64,000 nucleotides of DNA from Lelliottia jeotgali (GCA_002271215.1 CP018628.1:682001-746000); one strand, 5' to 3'. Counted from the stretch's first letter, positions 9,011-19,582 are shown. Program-made: numbers and translations. Notes: a model not told the origin generated them from the letters alone.

Positions 9011-10083
9011 TACAGCGTCCCCCGGTGACGAATAATGATGCTCAGGAAGAACGGCACGCCGACCAGTGAGGTGACGATTCCAACCGGAATGATGACGCCG
9101 GGAACGATATTTTTGGACAGAACCGAGGCCAGCGAGAGCACCAGCGCGCCGATCAGCATGCTGCCAGGCAGGTAAAAGCGATGGTCTTCGCCAAACATCA
9201 TGCGTGAAATATGCGGGGCGACCAGACCTATAAACCCGACCGGGCCGACAAACGCCACCGTCAGCGCCGAGATAATGCTGATGCGTAGCAGCGTCGCCAG
9301 TCGTAGTTTGCGCACGTTGATGCCAAAACTCACGGCCCTGTCTTCGCCAAGGCGCAGGGCGGTGAGCTTCCACGCGTTTTTCAGCGACAGCGGGACGACG
9401 ATAACTAACACCACCAGCAGAATCGCGAGCTTATCCCACGACGCGCGAGCCAGGCTGCCCATCGTCCAGAACACCAGCCCCTGCAAGGTATCCTCGCTGG
9501 CGACAAACTGCAGAATGGAGATCAGCGCGTTAAAGGTGAAGACCAGGGCGATACCAAACAGCACCACGCCGGAGGTGGCGACGCGCGTCCAGCGGCTGAT
9601 GCCGTCGAGCACGAAACACGCCATTAGCGCAAAGACAAAGGCATTGGCGGAGATAAACCATTGATCGGGAATACCGGGGATTCCCAGCCCAAGAATAATC
9701 GCCAGCGCGGCGCCAAAGGAGGCAGCAGAGGAGACGCCCAGCGTAAACGGGCTGGCGAGCGGGTTATTCAGAATGGTTTGCATCTCAGCGCCCGCCAGGC
9801 CCAGTGCCATTCCCACGACCACGGCCATCAGGGCAAAGGGCAGGCGTAAATCCCAGACAATCACCCGCGTGCCCGCGTCTGCGGAGGCGGCATCAAACAG
9901 CGTGTGCCACAGGGTGGTGACGGAAATTCCGGAAGGCCCGAGGGTAAAATCCAGCAGCAGCGAGAAGATGATCATCAGCAGGATCGCGCCTGCGACGATA
10001 AAGCGTTTCATCACGACTTTACGGTACTGTGACGCCACCGCCGATCCGTCAGGTTTCACGCTGGCGACAAGAGGGGAACTCAT
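9010..10083 (-). CDS. ABC transporter permease, FecCD family
   Basis: 357 residues with about 10 hydrophobic segments. Motifs of the BtuCD/FecCD family are clear: GMALGLAGAEMQTILNNPLA near residue 110 and the cytoplasmic coupling sequence GPVGFIGLVAPHISRMM near residue 285. Homodimer expected because only one permease gene is present. First gene of the operon; a Fur-like box lies about 115 bp upstream. Substrate is probably an iron chelate. Confidence 0.92.
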   Translation of the reverse strand: MSSPLVASVKPDGSAVASQYRKVVMKRFIVAGAILLMIIFSLLLDFTLGPSGISVTTLWHTLFDAASADAGTRVIVWDLRLPFALMAVVVGMALGLAGAEMQTILNNPLASPFTLGVSSAASFGAALAIILGLGIPGIPDQWFISANAFVFALMACFVLDGISRWTRVATSGVVLFGIALVFTFNALISILQFVASEDTLQGLVFWTMGSLARASWDKLAILLVVLVIVVPLSLKNAWKLTALRLGEDRAVSFGINVRKLRLATLLRISIISALTVAFVGPVGFIGLVAPHISRMMFGEDHRFYLPGSMLIGALVLSLASVLSKNIVPGVIIPVGIVTSLVGVPFFLSIIIRHRGTL

Positions 10084-10195
10084 TGGCTTACCTTATGCAA
10101 CAAAAGCAGAATCGTAGTTTATCCCGAAACGTTCCTGTCCAGTTGCTGCCTGATATCCAATATCCGGGGATGCTCCCGGCGACAATATTCGGGAT

Positions 10196-10214
10196 GATAA
10201 TGCTTATCAATTAA
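10196..10214. promoter_or_regulatory. Candidate Fur box upstream of the ABC importer operon
   Basis: GATAATGCTTATCAATTAA matches the 19-bp Fur consensus at 13 positions, including the whole GATAATG half. It lies in the 184-bp gap upstream of the leftward permease gene and supports iron-responsive control. No clear -35/-10 pair was chosen. Confidence 0.55.
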
Positions 10215-10267
10215 AATCATGAGAAGAGCGCAGCTCGTTTAGCTGCGGTTGCTGTTTTGTGCAAAAA

Positions 10268-11518
10268 TCAGCCTTCCAGGTGTCGGCAGGTCATATAGGC
10301 TCCCGTCACGCACAGAGCCATCGGCACCAGAAAACTGTGGTCCATCCGGGTGGATTCCATGACCAGCACAACGGCGGTGATCGGCATTTGCAGGGAGGCG
10401 GCGAGAAAACCCGCCGCACCTGTTAATGCAAAACTCGCCATATCGGTTCCGGGGAAGGCTTTCCCCAGCAGAATAAACAGTACCGAGCCGAGCAGGCCGC
10501 CCACGGCGAGGCCTGGCGTCAGCAAACCGCCCTGAGCACCGGCGCGCAGTACCGCCCAGATCACCACCACTTTAAGAATGAGGATCGCGATGGCGAGCTG
10601 GAGTGTCACATCGCCGCTAAGGGCGAGCTGTGTCGGGCCTTTACCGTTGCCGGGCAACTGCGGGAACCAGACGGATAATGCGCCCAGCGCGGTAAACGCG
10701 ATCAGACTGAAAAGCGGCATTTGCCAGTTGCTACGCACTTTGCTGCGTGCGCGCTGGGTAACGCGACGAAACAGAAACGCTGCGCCGCCGAACAGCGGGC
10801 CGGATAGCGCTCCCCAAAATACCAGCGAGGTGGCGGCGATTTCGGTGGTGAAGTGGTACTGATGTTCGTCACCCAGGCCCAGAGTAGCGATCCACGCCGC
10901 CAGCGCGGACGTTACCAGTGCTGCGACGGCTTTCTCCCAGCTAAAACTGACGAGTAAAACCTCAAGAGTAAAAATGGCTCCGGCCAGCGGAACGTTATAA
11001 ACCGCCGCCAGCCCGGCACCCGCGCCGCAGGCGATCATCAACTGGATATCGGCGGCGCTCAGGTGCAATCGACGGGCGACGCCACCAGCAAACAGTGCGC
11101 CGACTTCGCGGGGAGCGACTTCACGGCCCAACGGCGAGCCCATCGCGACGGTGACAATTTGCAGCAGTGCGTTAATGAGTGTGGTGACGGCGGGCATTGG
11201 TTTATCAGGGTTTTTTATTGCTTCACCGATGCTGACACGTTGCTTTGCAAAGCGAGCGAGTAACCACCAGCCGATTCCCGCCACCAGCCCTGCGGAAGTG
11301 AGAGCGAGAAAACGACGCTGGGCGCTGGCATCCGTCACGCCCTCTAAAAAGGACTGCGGACTGATCAGGAGCGTTTGGCTGTATCCGTACACCAGATGTT
11401 GAATCTCATGCAGTAACATAGCGAGCAGCATACCGCCCAGCCCCGCCAGAATCCCGGTGAGCAGTAAAGCAGTCCAGCGATGCAGCCAAAAGGCGCGAGA
11501 CGGATCATGAGCCATCAT
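10268..11518 (-). CDS. ClC-family chloride channel/transporter, atypical
   Basis: 416 residues from the ATG at 11518 (MMAHDPSR); a second ATG at 11515 is equally possible. Many hydrophobic helices and the ClC core are present: the gating-glutamate motif GREVAP (Glu about 133) replaces the usual GREGP, IACGAGAGLAAVYNVPLAG is the conserved helix, and GAQGGLLTPGLAVGG corresponds to the GIFAP region. The residue matching E. coli ClC-ec1 Glu203 (proton path) is Val (LEVL, about 187), and the GSGIP selectivity loop is not recognisable (VSIGEAI instead). It is therefore a diverged ClC, perhaps a channel rather than an H+ exchanger. It is neither ClcA nor ClcB by sequence and is extra relative to E. 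coli at this place. Confidence 0.82.
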   Translation of the reverse strand: MMAHDPSRAFWLHRWTALLLTGILAGLGGMLLAMLLHEIQHLVYGYSQTLLISPQSFLEGVTDASAQRRFLALTSAGLVAGIGWWLLARFAKQRVSIGEAIKNPDKPMPAVTTLINALLQIVTVAMGSPLGREVAPREVGALFAGGVARRLHLSAADIQLMIACGAGAGLAAVYNVPLAGAIFTLEVLLVSFSWEKAVAALVTSALAAWIATLGLGDEHQYHFTTEIAATSLVFWGALSGPLFGGAAFLFRRVTQRARSKVRSNWQMPLFSLIAFTALGALSVWFPQLPGNGKGPTQLALSGDVTLQLAIAILILKVVVIWAVLRAGAQGGLLTPGLAVGGLLGSVLFILLGKAFPGTDMASFALTGAAGFLAASLQMPITAVVLVMESTRMDHSFLVPMALCVTGAYMTCRHLEG

Positions 11519-11604
11519 ACGGAATGTCTTAATAAAAAGAGGGAGAAACAGTGTCCCACAAAGCGGCAAAACGCGGAATCAATCAGAAGAATTAAAGCGG
11601 GAGA

Positions 11605-11629
11605 TTCGTGCCCGCGAAACGGGCACGAA
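11605..11629 (-). terminator. Hairpin after satP
   Basis: Perfect 10-bp stem TTCGTGCCCG/CGGGCACGAA (11605-11614 with 11620-11629), immediately downstream of satP on the minus strand. The following sequence is not a pure U-tract, so termination is likely but not certain. Confidence 0.6.
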
Positions 11630-11635
11630 GGGAGA

Positions 11636-12199
11636 TTAGTGTTTTTCACCAATCGGCAGAACGGTGCGGCCAAACTGTTCGTTCAGCACTTCGCCCATTG
11701 CCAGGTAGATAGCGCTTGCGCCACACACCAGGCCAATCCAGCCAGCAACGTGAACGATGCTTTCGTTATCCGCCAGGTGGCCAATCGCCAGCAGGGCGAA
11801 CAGTACGGTCAGGCTCAGGAACACGAACTGCAGGGCGCGGTTGGCGACCAGAGTACCGAAGAACATGAACAGGGTGAAGACGCCCCACAGGCCCAGATAA
11901 ACGCCGAGGAAATGTCCGTTTGCTGGAGCAAAGCCCATATTTGGCATCACCAGAATGGCGACCAGAGTCAGCCAGAAAGAGCCGTAAGAGGTGAATGCGG
12001 TTAAACCGAAGGTGTTGCCTTTTTTATATTCCAGCAGGCCCGCGAAGATTTGCGCGATACCGCCGTAAAAAATGCCCATCGCCAGGATAACATTGTCCAT
12101 CGGGAATAAGCCGATGTTATGCAGGTTCAGCAGAATGGTGGTCATGCCGAAACCCATCAGGCCCAGCGGAGCCGGATTAGCCAACTTAGTGTTGCCCAT
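11636..12199 (-). CDS. satP: Acetate/succinate:proton symporter (AceTr/GPR1-FUN34-YaaH family)
   Basis: 187 residues (188 in E. coli) with six hydrophobic segments. The family signature NPAPLGLMGFGMTTILLNL is at residues 8-26. In E. coli SatP (YaaH) imports acetate and succinate at acidic pH as a hexameric inner-membrane channel-like symporter. Points leftward, divergent from dnaK. E. coli yaaW and yaaI, which lie between satP and dnaK, are absent here. Confidence 0.96.
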   Translation of the reverse strand: MGNTKLANPAPLGLMGFGMTTILLNLHNIGLFPMDNVILAMGIFYGGIAQIFAGLLEYKKGNTFGLTAFTSYGSFWLTLVAILVMPNMGFAPANGHFLGVYLGLWGVFTLFMFFGTLVANRALQFVFLSLTVLFALLAIGHLADNESIVHVAGWIGLVCGASAIYLAMGEVLNEQFGRTVLPIGEKH

Positions 12200-12340
12200 A
12201 AGTCCTCAAAAAATCATCATTAGTATGGTGAAATAGATAAATCCACGCCTACTCTCCCAGGCGTGGCGCGGCATAATAATCAGCGCGACCCTCGCCGTCT
12301 ATGATCTGAGCAGGGTGAAATTAAAAAATTTTTTATCCTT
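12200..12340. other. satP upstream region with a GC hairpin
   Basis: No gene is seen between satP and the dnaK promoters. An 8-bp inverted repeat CCACGCCT/AGGCGTGG (12243-12250 with 12259-12266) would lie in the satP leader; its role is unknown. A/T-rich tracts around 12320-12335 precede the dnaK heat-shock promoter. Confidence 0.5.
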
Positions 12341-12372
12341 CCCCCTTGATGGATGCCGTTACGACCCCATCT
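12341..12372 (+). promoter_or_regulatory. Sigma-32 heat-shock promoter P1 of dnaK
   Basis: CCCCCTTGAT (12341-12350) and CGACCCCATCTT (12362 onward) match the sigma-32 -35 and -10 elements and their spacing. The same arrangement drives dnaKJ in E. coli. Confidence 0.85.
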
Positions 12373-12417
12373 TGTAGTCAACCGCAGTGAGTGAAGCTGA
12401 AAAAAATCAAATTGGGG

Positions 12418-12447
12418 CAGTTGAAACCGCACGTTTCGCCCTTATTA
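12418..12447 (+). promoter_or_regulatory. Second sigma-32-type promoter P2 of dnaK
   Basis: CAGTTGAAAC (12418-12427) and CGCCCTTATTA (12437-12447) resemble the E. coli dnaK P2 promoter and lie about 50 bp before the start codon. Confidence 0.7.
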
Positions 12448-12494
12448 CAGATTCACAACCACATGATGAACAAATTTTTAGTGGAGACGTTTAG

Positions 12495-14414
12495 ATGGGT
12501 AAAATTATTGGTATCGACCTGGGTACTACCAACTCTTGTGTAGCGATTATGGACGGCACTACTGCACGTGTGCTGGAGAACGCCGAGGGCGATCGCACCA
12601 CGCCTTCTATCATTGCTTATACCCAGGATGGTGAAACTCTGGTTGGCCAGCCGGCTAAACGTCAGGCCGTGACTAACCCGCAAAACACTCTGTTTGCGAT
12701 TAAACGCCTGATTGGCCGTCGCTTCCAGGACGAAGAAGTGCAGCGTGATGAAGCTATCATGCCGTACAAAATCATCGGTGCTGACAACGGTGATGCATGG
12801 ATCGACGTGAAGGGTCAGAAAATGGCACCTCCGCAGATCTCTGCTGAAGTGCTGAAAAAAATGAAGAAAACGGCTGAAGATTACCTGGGCGAACCGGTAA
12901 CTGAAGCGGTTATCACTGTACCTGCATACTTCAACGATGCTCAGCGTCAGGCTACCAAAGATGCCGGTCGTATCGCGGGTCTGGAAGTCAAACGTATCAT
13001 CAACGAACCTACCGCAGCCGCACTGGCTTACGGTCTGGATAAAGAAGTTGGCAACCGTACTATCGCGGTTTACGACCTGGGTGGTGGTACTTTCGATATC
13101 TCTATTATCGAAATCGACGAAGTTGACGGCGAAAAAACCTTCGAAGTTCTGGCAACCAACGGTGATACCCACCTGGGTGGTGAAGACTTCGACAGCCGTA
13201 TGATCAACTACCTCGTTGATGAATTTAAGAAAGATCAGGGCATTGACCTGCGTAACGATCCGCTGGCCATGCAGCGCCTGAAAGAAGCCGCAGAAAAAGC
13301 CAAAATTGAGCTGTCCTCTGCGCAGCAGACCGACGTGAACCTGCCGTACATCACTGCAGATGCGTCTGGTCCAAAACACATGAACATCAAAGTGACTCGT
13401 GCAAAACTGGAAAGCCTGGTCGAAGACCTGGTGAACCGTTCTATCGAGCCGCTGAAAGTTGCTCTGCAGGACGCTGGCCTGTCTGTCTCTGACATCCAGG
13501 ACGTTATCCTGGTCGGTGGTCAGACGCGTATGCCAATGGTTCAGAAGAAAGTGGCTGAATTCTTTGGTAAAGAGCCGCGTAAAGACGTTAACCCGGACGA
13601 AGCTGTGGCAATCGGTGCAGCGGTTCAGGGTGGTGTATTGACCGGTGAAGTGAAAGACGTACTGCTGCTGGACGTTACCCCGCTGTCGCTGGGTATCGAA
13701 ACCATGGGCGGCGTGATGACTGCGCTGATCACCAAAAACACCACAATCCCGACCAAGCACAGCCAGGTGTTCTCTACCGCTGAAGACAACCAGTCTGCGG
13801 TAACCATCCATGTGCTGCAGGGTGAGCGTAAACGTGCTGCGGATAACAAAGATCTGGGCCAGTTTAACCTCGACGGTATCAGCCCGGCACCGCGCGGTAT
13901 GCCACAGATCGAAGTCACCTTTGACATCGATGCTGACGGCATCCTGCACGTTTCCGCGAAAGACAAAAACAGCGGTAAAGAGCAGAAGATCACCATCAAG
14001 GCTTCTTCTGGTCTGAACGAAGAAGAGATTCAAAAAATGGTTCGTGAAGCGGAAGCAAACGCTGAATCTGACCGTAAATTTGAAGAGCTGGTTCAGACCC
14101 GTAACCAGGGTGACCATCTGCTGCACAGCACTCGCAAGCAGGTTGAAGAAGCAGGCGAACAACTGCCAGCTGACGACAAAACCGCTATCGAGACTGCACT
14201 GAGCGCGCTGGAAACTTCCCTGAAAGGCGAAGACAAAGCGGACATCGAAGCGAAGATGCAGGAACTGGCGCAGGCGTCCCAGAAGCTGATGGAAATCGCT
14301 CAGCAACAGCACGCACAGCAGCAGGCTGGCGCTGAAGCGGGTGCTTCCGCGAACAACGCGAAAGACGACGACGTTGTCGACGCTGAGTTCGAAGAAGTCA
14401 AAGACAAAAAATAA
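12495..14414 (+). CDS. dnaK: Molecular chaperone DnaK (Hsp70)
   Basis: 639 residues, one more than E. coli. The actin-like ATPase domain starts [36 protein letters not shown] near residue 194 is the phosphate-2 motif; the interdomain linker [13 protein letters not shown] and substrate-binding domain follow, and the tail ends in the acidic [16 protein letters not shown]. It folds and protects proteins together with DnaJ and GrpE and inactivates sigma-32. Strong codon bias. The GTGGAG ribosome site is 8 bp before ATG. Cotranscribed with dnaJ. Confidence 0.99.
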   Translation: MGKIIGIDLGTTNSCVAIMDGTTARVLENAEGDRTTPSIIAYTQDGETLVGQPAKRQAVTNPQNTLFAIKRLIGRRFQDEEVQRDEAIMPYKIIGADNGDAWIDVKGQKMAPPQISAEVLKKMKKTAEDYLGEPVTEAVITVPAYFNDAQRQATKDAGRIAGLEVKRIINEPTAAALAYGLDKEVGNRTIAVYDLGGGTFDISIIEIDEVDGEKTFEVLATNGDTHLGGEDFDSRMINYLVDEFKKDQGIDLRNDPLAMQRLKEAAEKAKIELSSAQQTDVNLPYITADASGPKHMNIKVTRAKLESLVEDLVNRSIEPLKVALQDAGLSVSDIQDVILVGGQTRMPMVQKKVAEFFGKEPRKDVNPDEAVAIGAAVQGGVLTGEVKDVLLLDVTPLSLGIETMGGVMTALITKNTTIPTKHSQVFSTAEDNQSAVTIHVLQGERKRAADNKDLGQFNLDGISPAPRGMPQIEVTFDIDADGILHVSAKDKNSGKEQKITIKASSGLNEEEIQKMVREAEANAESDRKFEELVQTRNQGDHLLHSTRKQVEEAGEQLPADDKTAIETALSALETSLKGEDKADIEAKMQELAQASQKLMEIAQQQHAQQQAGAEAGASANNAKDDDVVDAEFEEVKDKK

Positions 14415-14439
14415 TCGCCCTGATGCAGGGTAATTAATC

Positions 14440-14474
14440 AGCACGGGCGAAGAGGTTTCCTCTCCGCCCGTGCT
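14440..14474 (+). other. Extended hairpin in the dnaK-dnaJ gap
   Basis: A long stem pairs AGCACGGGCG (14440-14449) with CGCCCGTGCT (14465-14474), and inside it AGAGG pairs with CCTCT around TTT. There is no U-tract, so it looks like an RNA-processing or partial-termination element that lowers dnaJ relative to dnaK. Confidence 0.65.
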
Positions 14475-14500
14475 CGCATGTTAAGGGGCTGAAAAAACCA

Positions 14501-15646
14501 ATGGCAAAGCAAGACTATTACGAGATTTTAGGCGTTCCGAAAACAGCGGAAGAGCGTGAAATCAAAAAGGCGTACAAGCGCCTGGCCATGAAATTTCACC
14601 CGGACCGTAACCAGGGTGACAAAGAGGCCGAAGCCAAATTTAAAGAGATCAAAGAAGCGTATGAGATCCTGACCGACGCTCAGAAACGTGCAGCCTACGA
14701 TCAGTACGGTCATGCGGCGTTTGAACAGGGCGGCATGGGCGGCGGCGGATACGGCGGTGGCTTTGGTGGCGGTGGCGCTGATTTCGGCGACATCTTTGGC
14801 GATGTTTTCGGTGATATCTTCGGCGGTGGCCGTGGTCGTCAGCGCGCGGCACGCGGCGCGGACCTGCGCTACAACATGGATCTGACGCTGGAAGAAGCCG
14901 TACGCGGCGTGACCAAAGAGATCCGTATTCCGACGCTGGAAGAGTGTGATATCTGCCACGGCAGCGGCGCGAAAGCGGGCACTAAACCGCAAACCTGTCC
15001 GACCTGTCACGGTTCCGGCCAGGTGCAGATTCGTCAGGGCTTCTTCGCGGTTCAACAGGCTTGTCCGCACTGTCATGGTCGCGGTACGCTGATTAAAGAT
15101 CCGTGCAACAAATGTCACGGTCATGGCCGCATTGAGAAGACCAAAACCCTGTCCGTTAAAATTCCGGCAGGTGTGGATACCGGCGATCGCATTCGTCTTT
15201 CAGGCGAAGGTGAAGCAGGCGAGCATGGCGCACCGGCAGGCGATTTGTATGTTCAGGTCCAGGTTAAGCAGCACGCGATTTTCGAGCGTGAAGGCAATAA
15301 TCTGTACTGTGAAGTGCCGATCAACTTTGCGATGGCAGCGCTGGGCGGTGAAATCGAAGTGCCTACCCTGGATGGCCGTGTGAACCTGAAAGTTCCGGGT
15401 GAAACACAAACCGGCAAGCTGTTCCGCATGCGTGGAAGAGGCGTGAAGTCCGTTCGTGGCGGAGCGCAGGGCGACCTGCTGTGTCGCGTGGTTGTTGAAA
15501 CACCGGTCAGCCTGAATGACAAACAGAAACAGCTGTTGAAAGAATTGCAGGAAAGCTTCGGCGGCCCAACGGGTGAGAAAAACAGCCCGCGCTCTAAAAG
15601 CTTCTTCGATGGCGTGAAAAAATTCTTCGATGATTTGACCCGCTAA
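14501..15646 (+). CDS. dnaJ: Co-chaperone DnaJ (Hsp40)
   Basis: 381 residues. J domain at residues 1-70 contains HPD in [12 protein letters not shown]; a G/F-rich linker follows; the zinc domain has four CxxCxGxG-type repeats ([32 protein letters not shown]) at about 145-205; the C-terminal substrate-binding domain ends [16 protein letters not shown]. It stimulates DnaK ATPase and delivers clients. Slightly longer than E. coli DnaJ through the G/F linker and C-terminal segment. Confidence 0.99.
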   Translation: MAKQDYYEILGVPKTAEEREIKKAYKRLAMKFHPDRNQGDKEAEAKFKEIKEAYEILTDAQKRAAYDQYGHAAFEQGGMGGGGYGGGFGGGGADFGDIFGDVFGDIFGGGRGRQRAARGADLRYNMDLTLEEAVRGVTKEIRIPTLEECDICHGSGAKAGTKPQTCPTCHGSGQVQIRQGFFAVQQACPHCHGRGTLIKDPCNKCHGHGRIEKTKTLSVKIPAGVDTGDRIRLSGEGEAGEHGAPAGDLYVQVQVKQHAIFEREGNNLYCEVPINFAMAALGGEIEVPTLDGRVNLKVPGETQTGKLFRMRGRGVKSVRGGAQGDLLCRVVVETPVSLNDKQKQLLKELQESFGGPTGEKNSPRSKSFFDGVKKFFDDLTR

Positions 15647-15670
15647 GACCTTAGCGAGTGTGAATTTTTT

Positions 15671-15700
15671 AAAGCCCGGAAGCCATTCCGGGCTTTTTCT
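15671..15700 (+). terminator. Rho-independent terminator of dnaKJ
   Basis: AAAGCCCGGA/TCCGGGCTTT stem (15671-15680 with 15687-15696), six-base loop, then a run of T. Textbook position 25 bp after dnaJ. Confidence 0.9.
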
Positions 15701-15818
15701 TTTTGCGCGGTATAGATCGGTAAAGCCGAGCTTATGCTCAATATTAATCTGATTTTTTCGATCTGTTTACCTTGGTATTATGGTTTTATCGAGGTATGGT
15801 CTTAAAGAGAGAACTAAA

Positions 15819-16994
15819 GTGAAACTTTTACAACGATTCTTCAGCAATGAGGCATCCGGTGGCGTCATTTTGATTATCGCCGCTGTCGCTGCGATGGTGC
15901 TGGCAAACTTGGGGGCGACCCAGGGCGCGTATCATGCGTTTCTGGACACACCCGTTGAGCTACGCGTGGGTGCGCTGGAAATTAACAAGAACATGCTGCT
16001 GTGGATCAACGATGCGCTGATGGCCGTGTTCTTCCTGCTGGTCGGTCTGGAGGTGAAGCGCGAGCTGGTGCTGGGCTCTCTTAACAGCCGTCAACGGGCT
16101 GCGTTCCCGGTTATCGCTGCGCTTGGCGGTATGGTGGTACCGGCGCTGCTCTATCTGGCGTTTAACTACCACGACCCGGTAGCGCGTCACGGTTGGGCTA
16201 TTCCGGCGGCCACGGATATTGCCTTCGCGCTCGGCGTGTTGGCGCTGCTCGGCAGTCGTGTGCCGGTGGCGCTCAAGATTTTCCTGATGGCGCTGGCGAT
16301 TATCGATGACCTGGGCGCGATCGTGATTATTGCCCTGTTCTATACCAGCGAGCTGTCGATTTTGTCGCTGAGTGTGGCGGCGGGCGCCATTGCGGTGCTG
16401 GCGTTGCTCAATATCTTTAACGTGCGCCGAATTGGCCTTTACGTGTTGGTGGGCGTTGTGCTGTGGACGGCGGTGCTGAAATCGGGTGTTCATGCGACGC
16501 TGGCGGGCGTCATTATCGGCTTCTTCGTCCCGCTGAAAGAGCAGGACGGTAACTCTCCGGCTAAAACGCTGGAGCATGTGCTGCATCCGTGGGTCGCGTT
16601 TATGATCTTGCCGCTGTTCGCTTTTGCCAACGCGGGCGTGTCGCTGCAAGGCGTGACCCTGAGTGGCCTGACGTCCATGCTGCCGATGGGTATTATCGCC
16701 GGGCTGTTTATTGGCAAGCCGCTGGGCATCAGCTTGTTCTGCTGGCTGGCCCTGAAGCTGAAGCTGGCATCGCTGCCGAATGGAACCACTTTCCGGCAGA
16801 TTATGGCGGTCGGCGTACTGTGCGGAATCGGTTTTACGATGTCGATTTTCATCTCGACACTGGCGTTTGATTCGCTCGATCCGCAGCTCATTGTGTGGGC
16901 TAAGCTTGGGATCTTAACCGGTTCGTTGCTCGCGGCATTTAGCGGCTACACCTTACTGAAGGTGAAGCTGTCAGGACAGGTGCAGCCGGCGTAA
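15819..16994 (+). CDS. nhaA: Na+/H+ antiporter NhaA
   Basis: Exchanges two H+ for one Na+ and protects against salt and alkaline pH. The GTG at 15819 is chosen because it gives [15 protein letters not shown], matching the E. coli start, which is also GTG; an ATG at 15780 would add 13 non-conserved residues. 391 residues, 12 membrane segments. The ion-binding aspartate pair is in [10 protein letters not shown] near residue 163, and the pH-sensor region and the [15 protein letters not shown] helix are conserved. nhaR follows 60 bp later in the same orientation. Confidence 0.97.
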   Translation: MKLLQRFFSNEASGGVILIIAAVAAMVLANLGATQGAYHAFLDTPVELRVGALEINKNMLLWINDALMAVFFLLVGLEVKRELVLGSLNSRQRAAFPVIAALGGMVVPALLYLAFNYHDPVARHGWAIPAATDIAFALGVLALLGSRVPVALKIFLMALAIIDDLGAIVIIALFYTSELSILSLSVAAGAIAVLALLNIFNVRRIGLYVLVGVVLWTAVLKSGVHATLAGVIIGFFVPLKEQDGNSPAKTLEHVLHPWVAFMILPLFAFANAGVSLQGVTLSGLTSMLPMGIIAGLFIGKPLGISLFCWLALKLKLASLPNGTTFRQIMAVGVLCGIGFTMSIFISTLAFDSLDPQLIVWAKLGILTGSLLAAFSGYTLLKVKLSGQVQPA

Positions 16995-17003
16995 CAGACT
17001 AAG

Positions 17004-17025
17004 GGGGAGGGCAGAGGCCCTCTCC
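17004..17025 (+). other. Hairpin between nhaA and nhaR
   Basis: GAGGGC/GCCCTC stem around AGAG (17007-17022), extendable to 17004-17025. There is no T-run after it, so it may dampen rather than stop transcription into nhaR. Confidence 0.4.
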
Positions 17026-17054
17026 TGACAACACTCTCAGGGAGCGATTACGTA

Positions 17055-17957
17055 ATGTCTCACATCAATTACAACCATCTGTACTATTTCTGGCATGTCT
17101 ACAAAGAAGGCTCGGTCGTGGGCGCGGCGGAAGCTCTGTATTTGACGCCCCAGACGATTACCGGCCAGATAAAAGCGCTCGAAGAACGCCTGCAAGGAAA
17201 ACTGTTTAAACGCAAAGGCCGTGGGATTGAGCCGAGCGAGTTGGGTGAGCTGGTTTTTCGTTACGCGGACAAGATGTTCACCCTGAGCCAGGAAATGCTC
17301 GATATTGTGAATTATCGCAAAGAGTCCAACCTGCTGTTTGATGTCGGTGTTGCGGATGCGCTATCTAAACGTCTGGTGAGCGGCGTGCTGGATGCGGCAG
17401 TGGTGGCCGATGAACAAATCCATCTGCGCTGCTTTGAATCCACTCATGAGATGCTGCTGGAGCAACTGAGCCAGCACAAGCTGGATATCATCATCTCGGA
17501 CTGCCCGATTGACTCCACCCAGCAGGAAGGGCTGTTTTCAGTGAAGATTGGCGAATGTGGTGTGAGTTTTTGGTGCATCAACCCGCCGCCAGAAAAACCG
17601 TTTCCTGCCTGCCTTGAGGAGCGACGTTTGCTCATACCAGGGCGACGTTCGATGTTAGGCCGCAAATTGCTGAACTGGTTTAACTCACAGGGATTGAAGG
17701 TTGAGATTCTGGGGGAGTTTGATGATGCGGCGCTGATGAAAGCCTTTGGCGAAGCACATAACGCGATTTTCGTTGCCCCGACGCTGTATGCGCACGATCT
17801 TTATACCGACAACAGGGTCACGGAGATTGGCCGGGTGGATAACGTAATGGAAGAGTACCACGCGATTTTTGCCGAGAGAATGATTCAGCATCCGGCGGTA
17901 CAGAGGATTTGTAACGGCGACTACTCGACGCTGTTTACGCCGCCAGCGCCAAAATGA
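17055..17957 (+). CDS. nhaR: LysR-family activator NhaR
   Basis: 300 residues. The winged helix-turn-helix at residues 5-60 opens [19 protein letters not shown] and includes [20 protein letters not shown]; an effector-binding domain follows. In E. coli NhaR senses Na+ and activates nhaA (and osmC). Downstream of nhaA as in E. coli. The protein ends 60 bp before the convergent rpsT, with a shared terminator between them. Confidence 0.96.
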   Translation: MSHINYNHLYYFWHVYKEGSVVGAAEALYLTPQTITGQIKALEERLQGKLFKRKGRGIEPSELGELVFRYADKMFTLSQEMLDIVNYRKESNLLFDVGVADALSKRLVSGVLDAAVVADEQIHLRCFESTHEMLLEQLSQHKLDIIISDCPIDSTQQEGLFSVKIGECGVSFWCINPPPEKPFPACLEERRLLIPGRRSMLGRKLLNWFNSQGLKVEILGEFDDAALMKAFGEAHNAIFVAPTLYAHDLYTDNRVTEIGRVDNVMEEYHAIFAERMIQHPAVQRICNGDYSTLFTPPAPK

Positions 17958-17968
17958 GCCAATAAAAA

Positions 17969-17987
17969 AACCCGCATTAAGCGGGTT
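17969..17987. terminator. Bidirectional terminator between nhaR and rpsT
   Basis: AACCCGC/GCGGGTT stem with ATTAA loop. On the minus strand it is followed by a long T-run (rpsT end); on the plus strand by TCTTT. Confidence 0.85.
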
Positions 17988-18015
17988 CTTTACAACAAGC
18001 AACAACAAGTGGCGA

Positions 18016-18606
<591 letters not shown>

Positions 18607-19545
18607 ATGAAGCTGATACGCGGCATACATAATCTCAGTCACGCGCCGCACGGGTGCGTACTGACCATTGGTAATTTCGACGGCGTGCATCGTGGGCATC
18701 AGGCGCTGTTGCAGGGATTGCGTAAAGAGGGCCAGGCCCGTGGGCTGCCGGTCGTGGTGATGATTTTCGAACCGCAACCGCTGGAACTGTTTGCAGGTGA
18801 TAAAGCGCCCGCGCGCTTAACTCGCCTGCGCGAGAAATTGCGCTATCTGGCGGAGTGCGGCGTGGACTACGTCCTGTGCGTGCGCTTCGACCGGCGTTTT
18901 GCGGCACTGACGGCGCAAAATTTTGTCGGTGAGCTGCTGGTCAAACGCCTGGGCGTGCAATTTCTCGCCGTGGGCGATGATTTCCGCTTCGGCGCTGGTC
19001 GTCAGGGCGATTTCTTGTTATTACAGAAGGCTGGTCTGGAGTATGGCTTTGATGTCACCAGCACCATGACCTTCTGCGAAGGCGGCGTGCGCGTGAGCAG
19101 CACGGCGGTGCGACAGGCACTGGCTGACGATCAGCTGGATGTGGCGGAGAACCTGTTAGGGCATCCGTTCTCTATCTCAGGTCGTGTCGTGCATGGCGAT
19201 GAGTTAGGTCGCACAATAGGTTTCCCGACGGCGAACGTCCCGCTGCGCCGTCAGGTGTCCCCGGTAAAAGGGGTGTATGCGGTAGAAGTCACCGGACTGG
19301 GTGATAAACCGTTGCCCGGTGTTGCCAATATTGGCACCCGTCCCACGGTGGCAGGCGTACGTCAGCAGCTCGAAGTGCATCTGCTGGATGTTGTAATGGA
19401 CCTCTATGGCCGCCATATAGAAGTTATCCTGCGTAAAAAAATACGCAATGAGCAGCGATTTGCATCGCTCGATGAGCTGAAAGCACAAATCGCGCGTGAT
19501 GAGTTAACGGCCCGCGAATTTTTTGGGCTATCGAACCCGGCTTAA
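18607..19545 (+). CDS. ribF: Bifunctional riboflavin kinase / FMN adenylyltransferase
   Basis: Makes FMN from riboflavin and then FAD. 312 residues (313 in E. coli). The N-terminal nucleotidyltransferase domain has LTIGNFDGVHRGHQ (HxGH-type) at about residues 19-33 and VSSTAVRQAL; the C-terminal kinase domain begins near residue 185 with GRVVHGDELGRTIGFPTANV, containing the PTAN motif. First gene of the ribF-ileS-lspA-fkpB-ispH operon; ileS follows after 37 bp. Confidence 0.98.
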   Translation: MKLIRGIHNLSHAPHGCVLTIGNFDGVHRGHQALLQGLRKEGQARGLPVVVMIFEPQPLELFAGDKAPARLTRLREKLRYLAECGVDYVLCVRFDRRFAALTAQNFVGELLVKRLGVQFLAVGDDFRFGAGRQGDFLLLQKAGLEYGFDVTSTMTFCEGGVRVSSTAVRQALADDQLDVAENLLGHPFSISGRVVHGDELGRTIGFPTANVPLRRQVSPVKGVYAVEVTGLGDKPLPGVANIGTRPTVAGVRQQLEVHLLDVVMDLYGRHIEVILRKKIRNEQRFASLDELKAQIARDELTAREFFGLSNPA

Positions 19546-19582
19546 TGCCTGAACGAGTTTTAAATACGGAACCGAGAATCTG

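Noticed and set aside
12453..14444. Open frame of 663 codons antisense to dnaK
   Set aside because: It lies fully opposite a highly biased gene; long antisense frames are a known result of dnaK codon usage. No family motif or start site is convincing.
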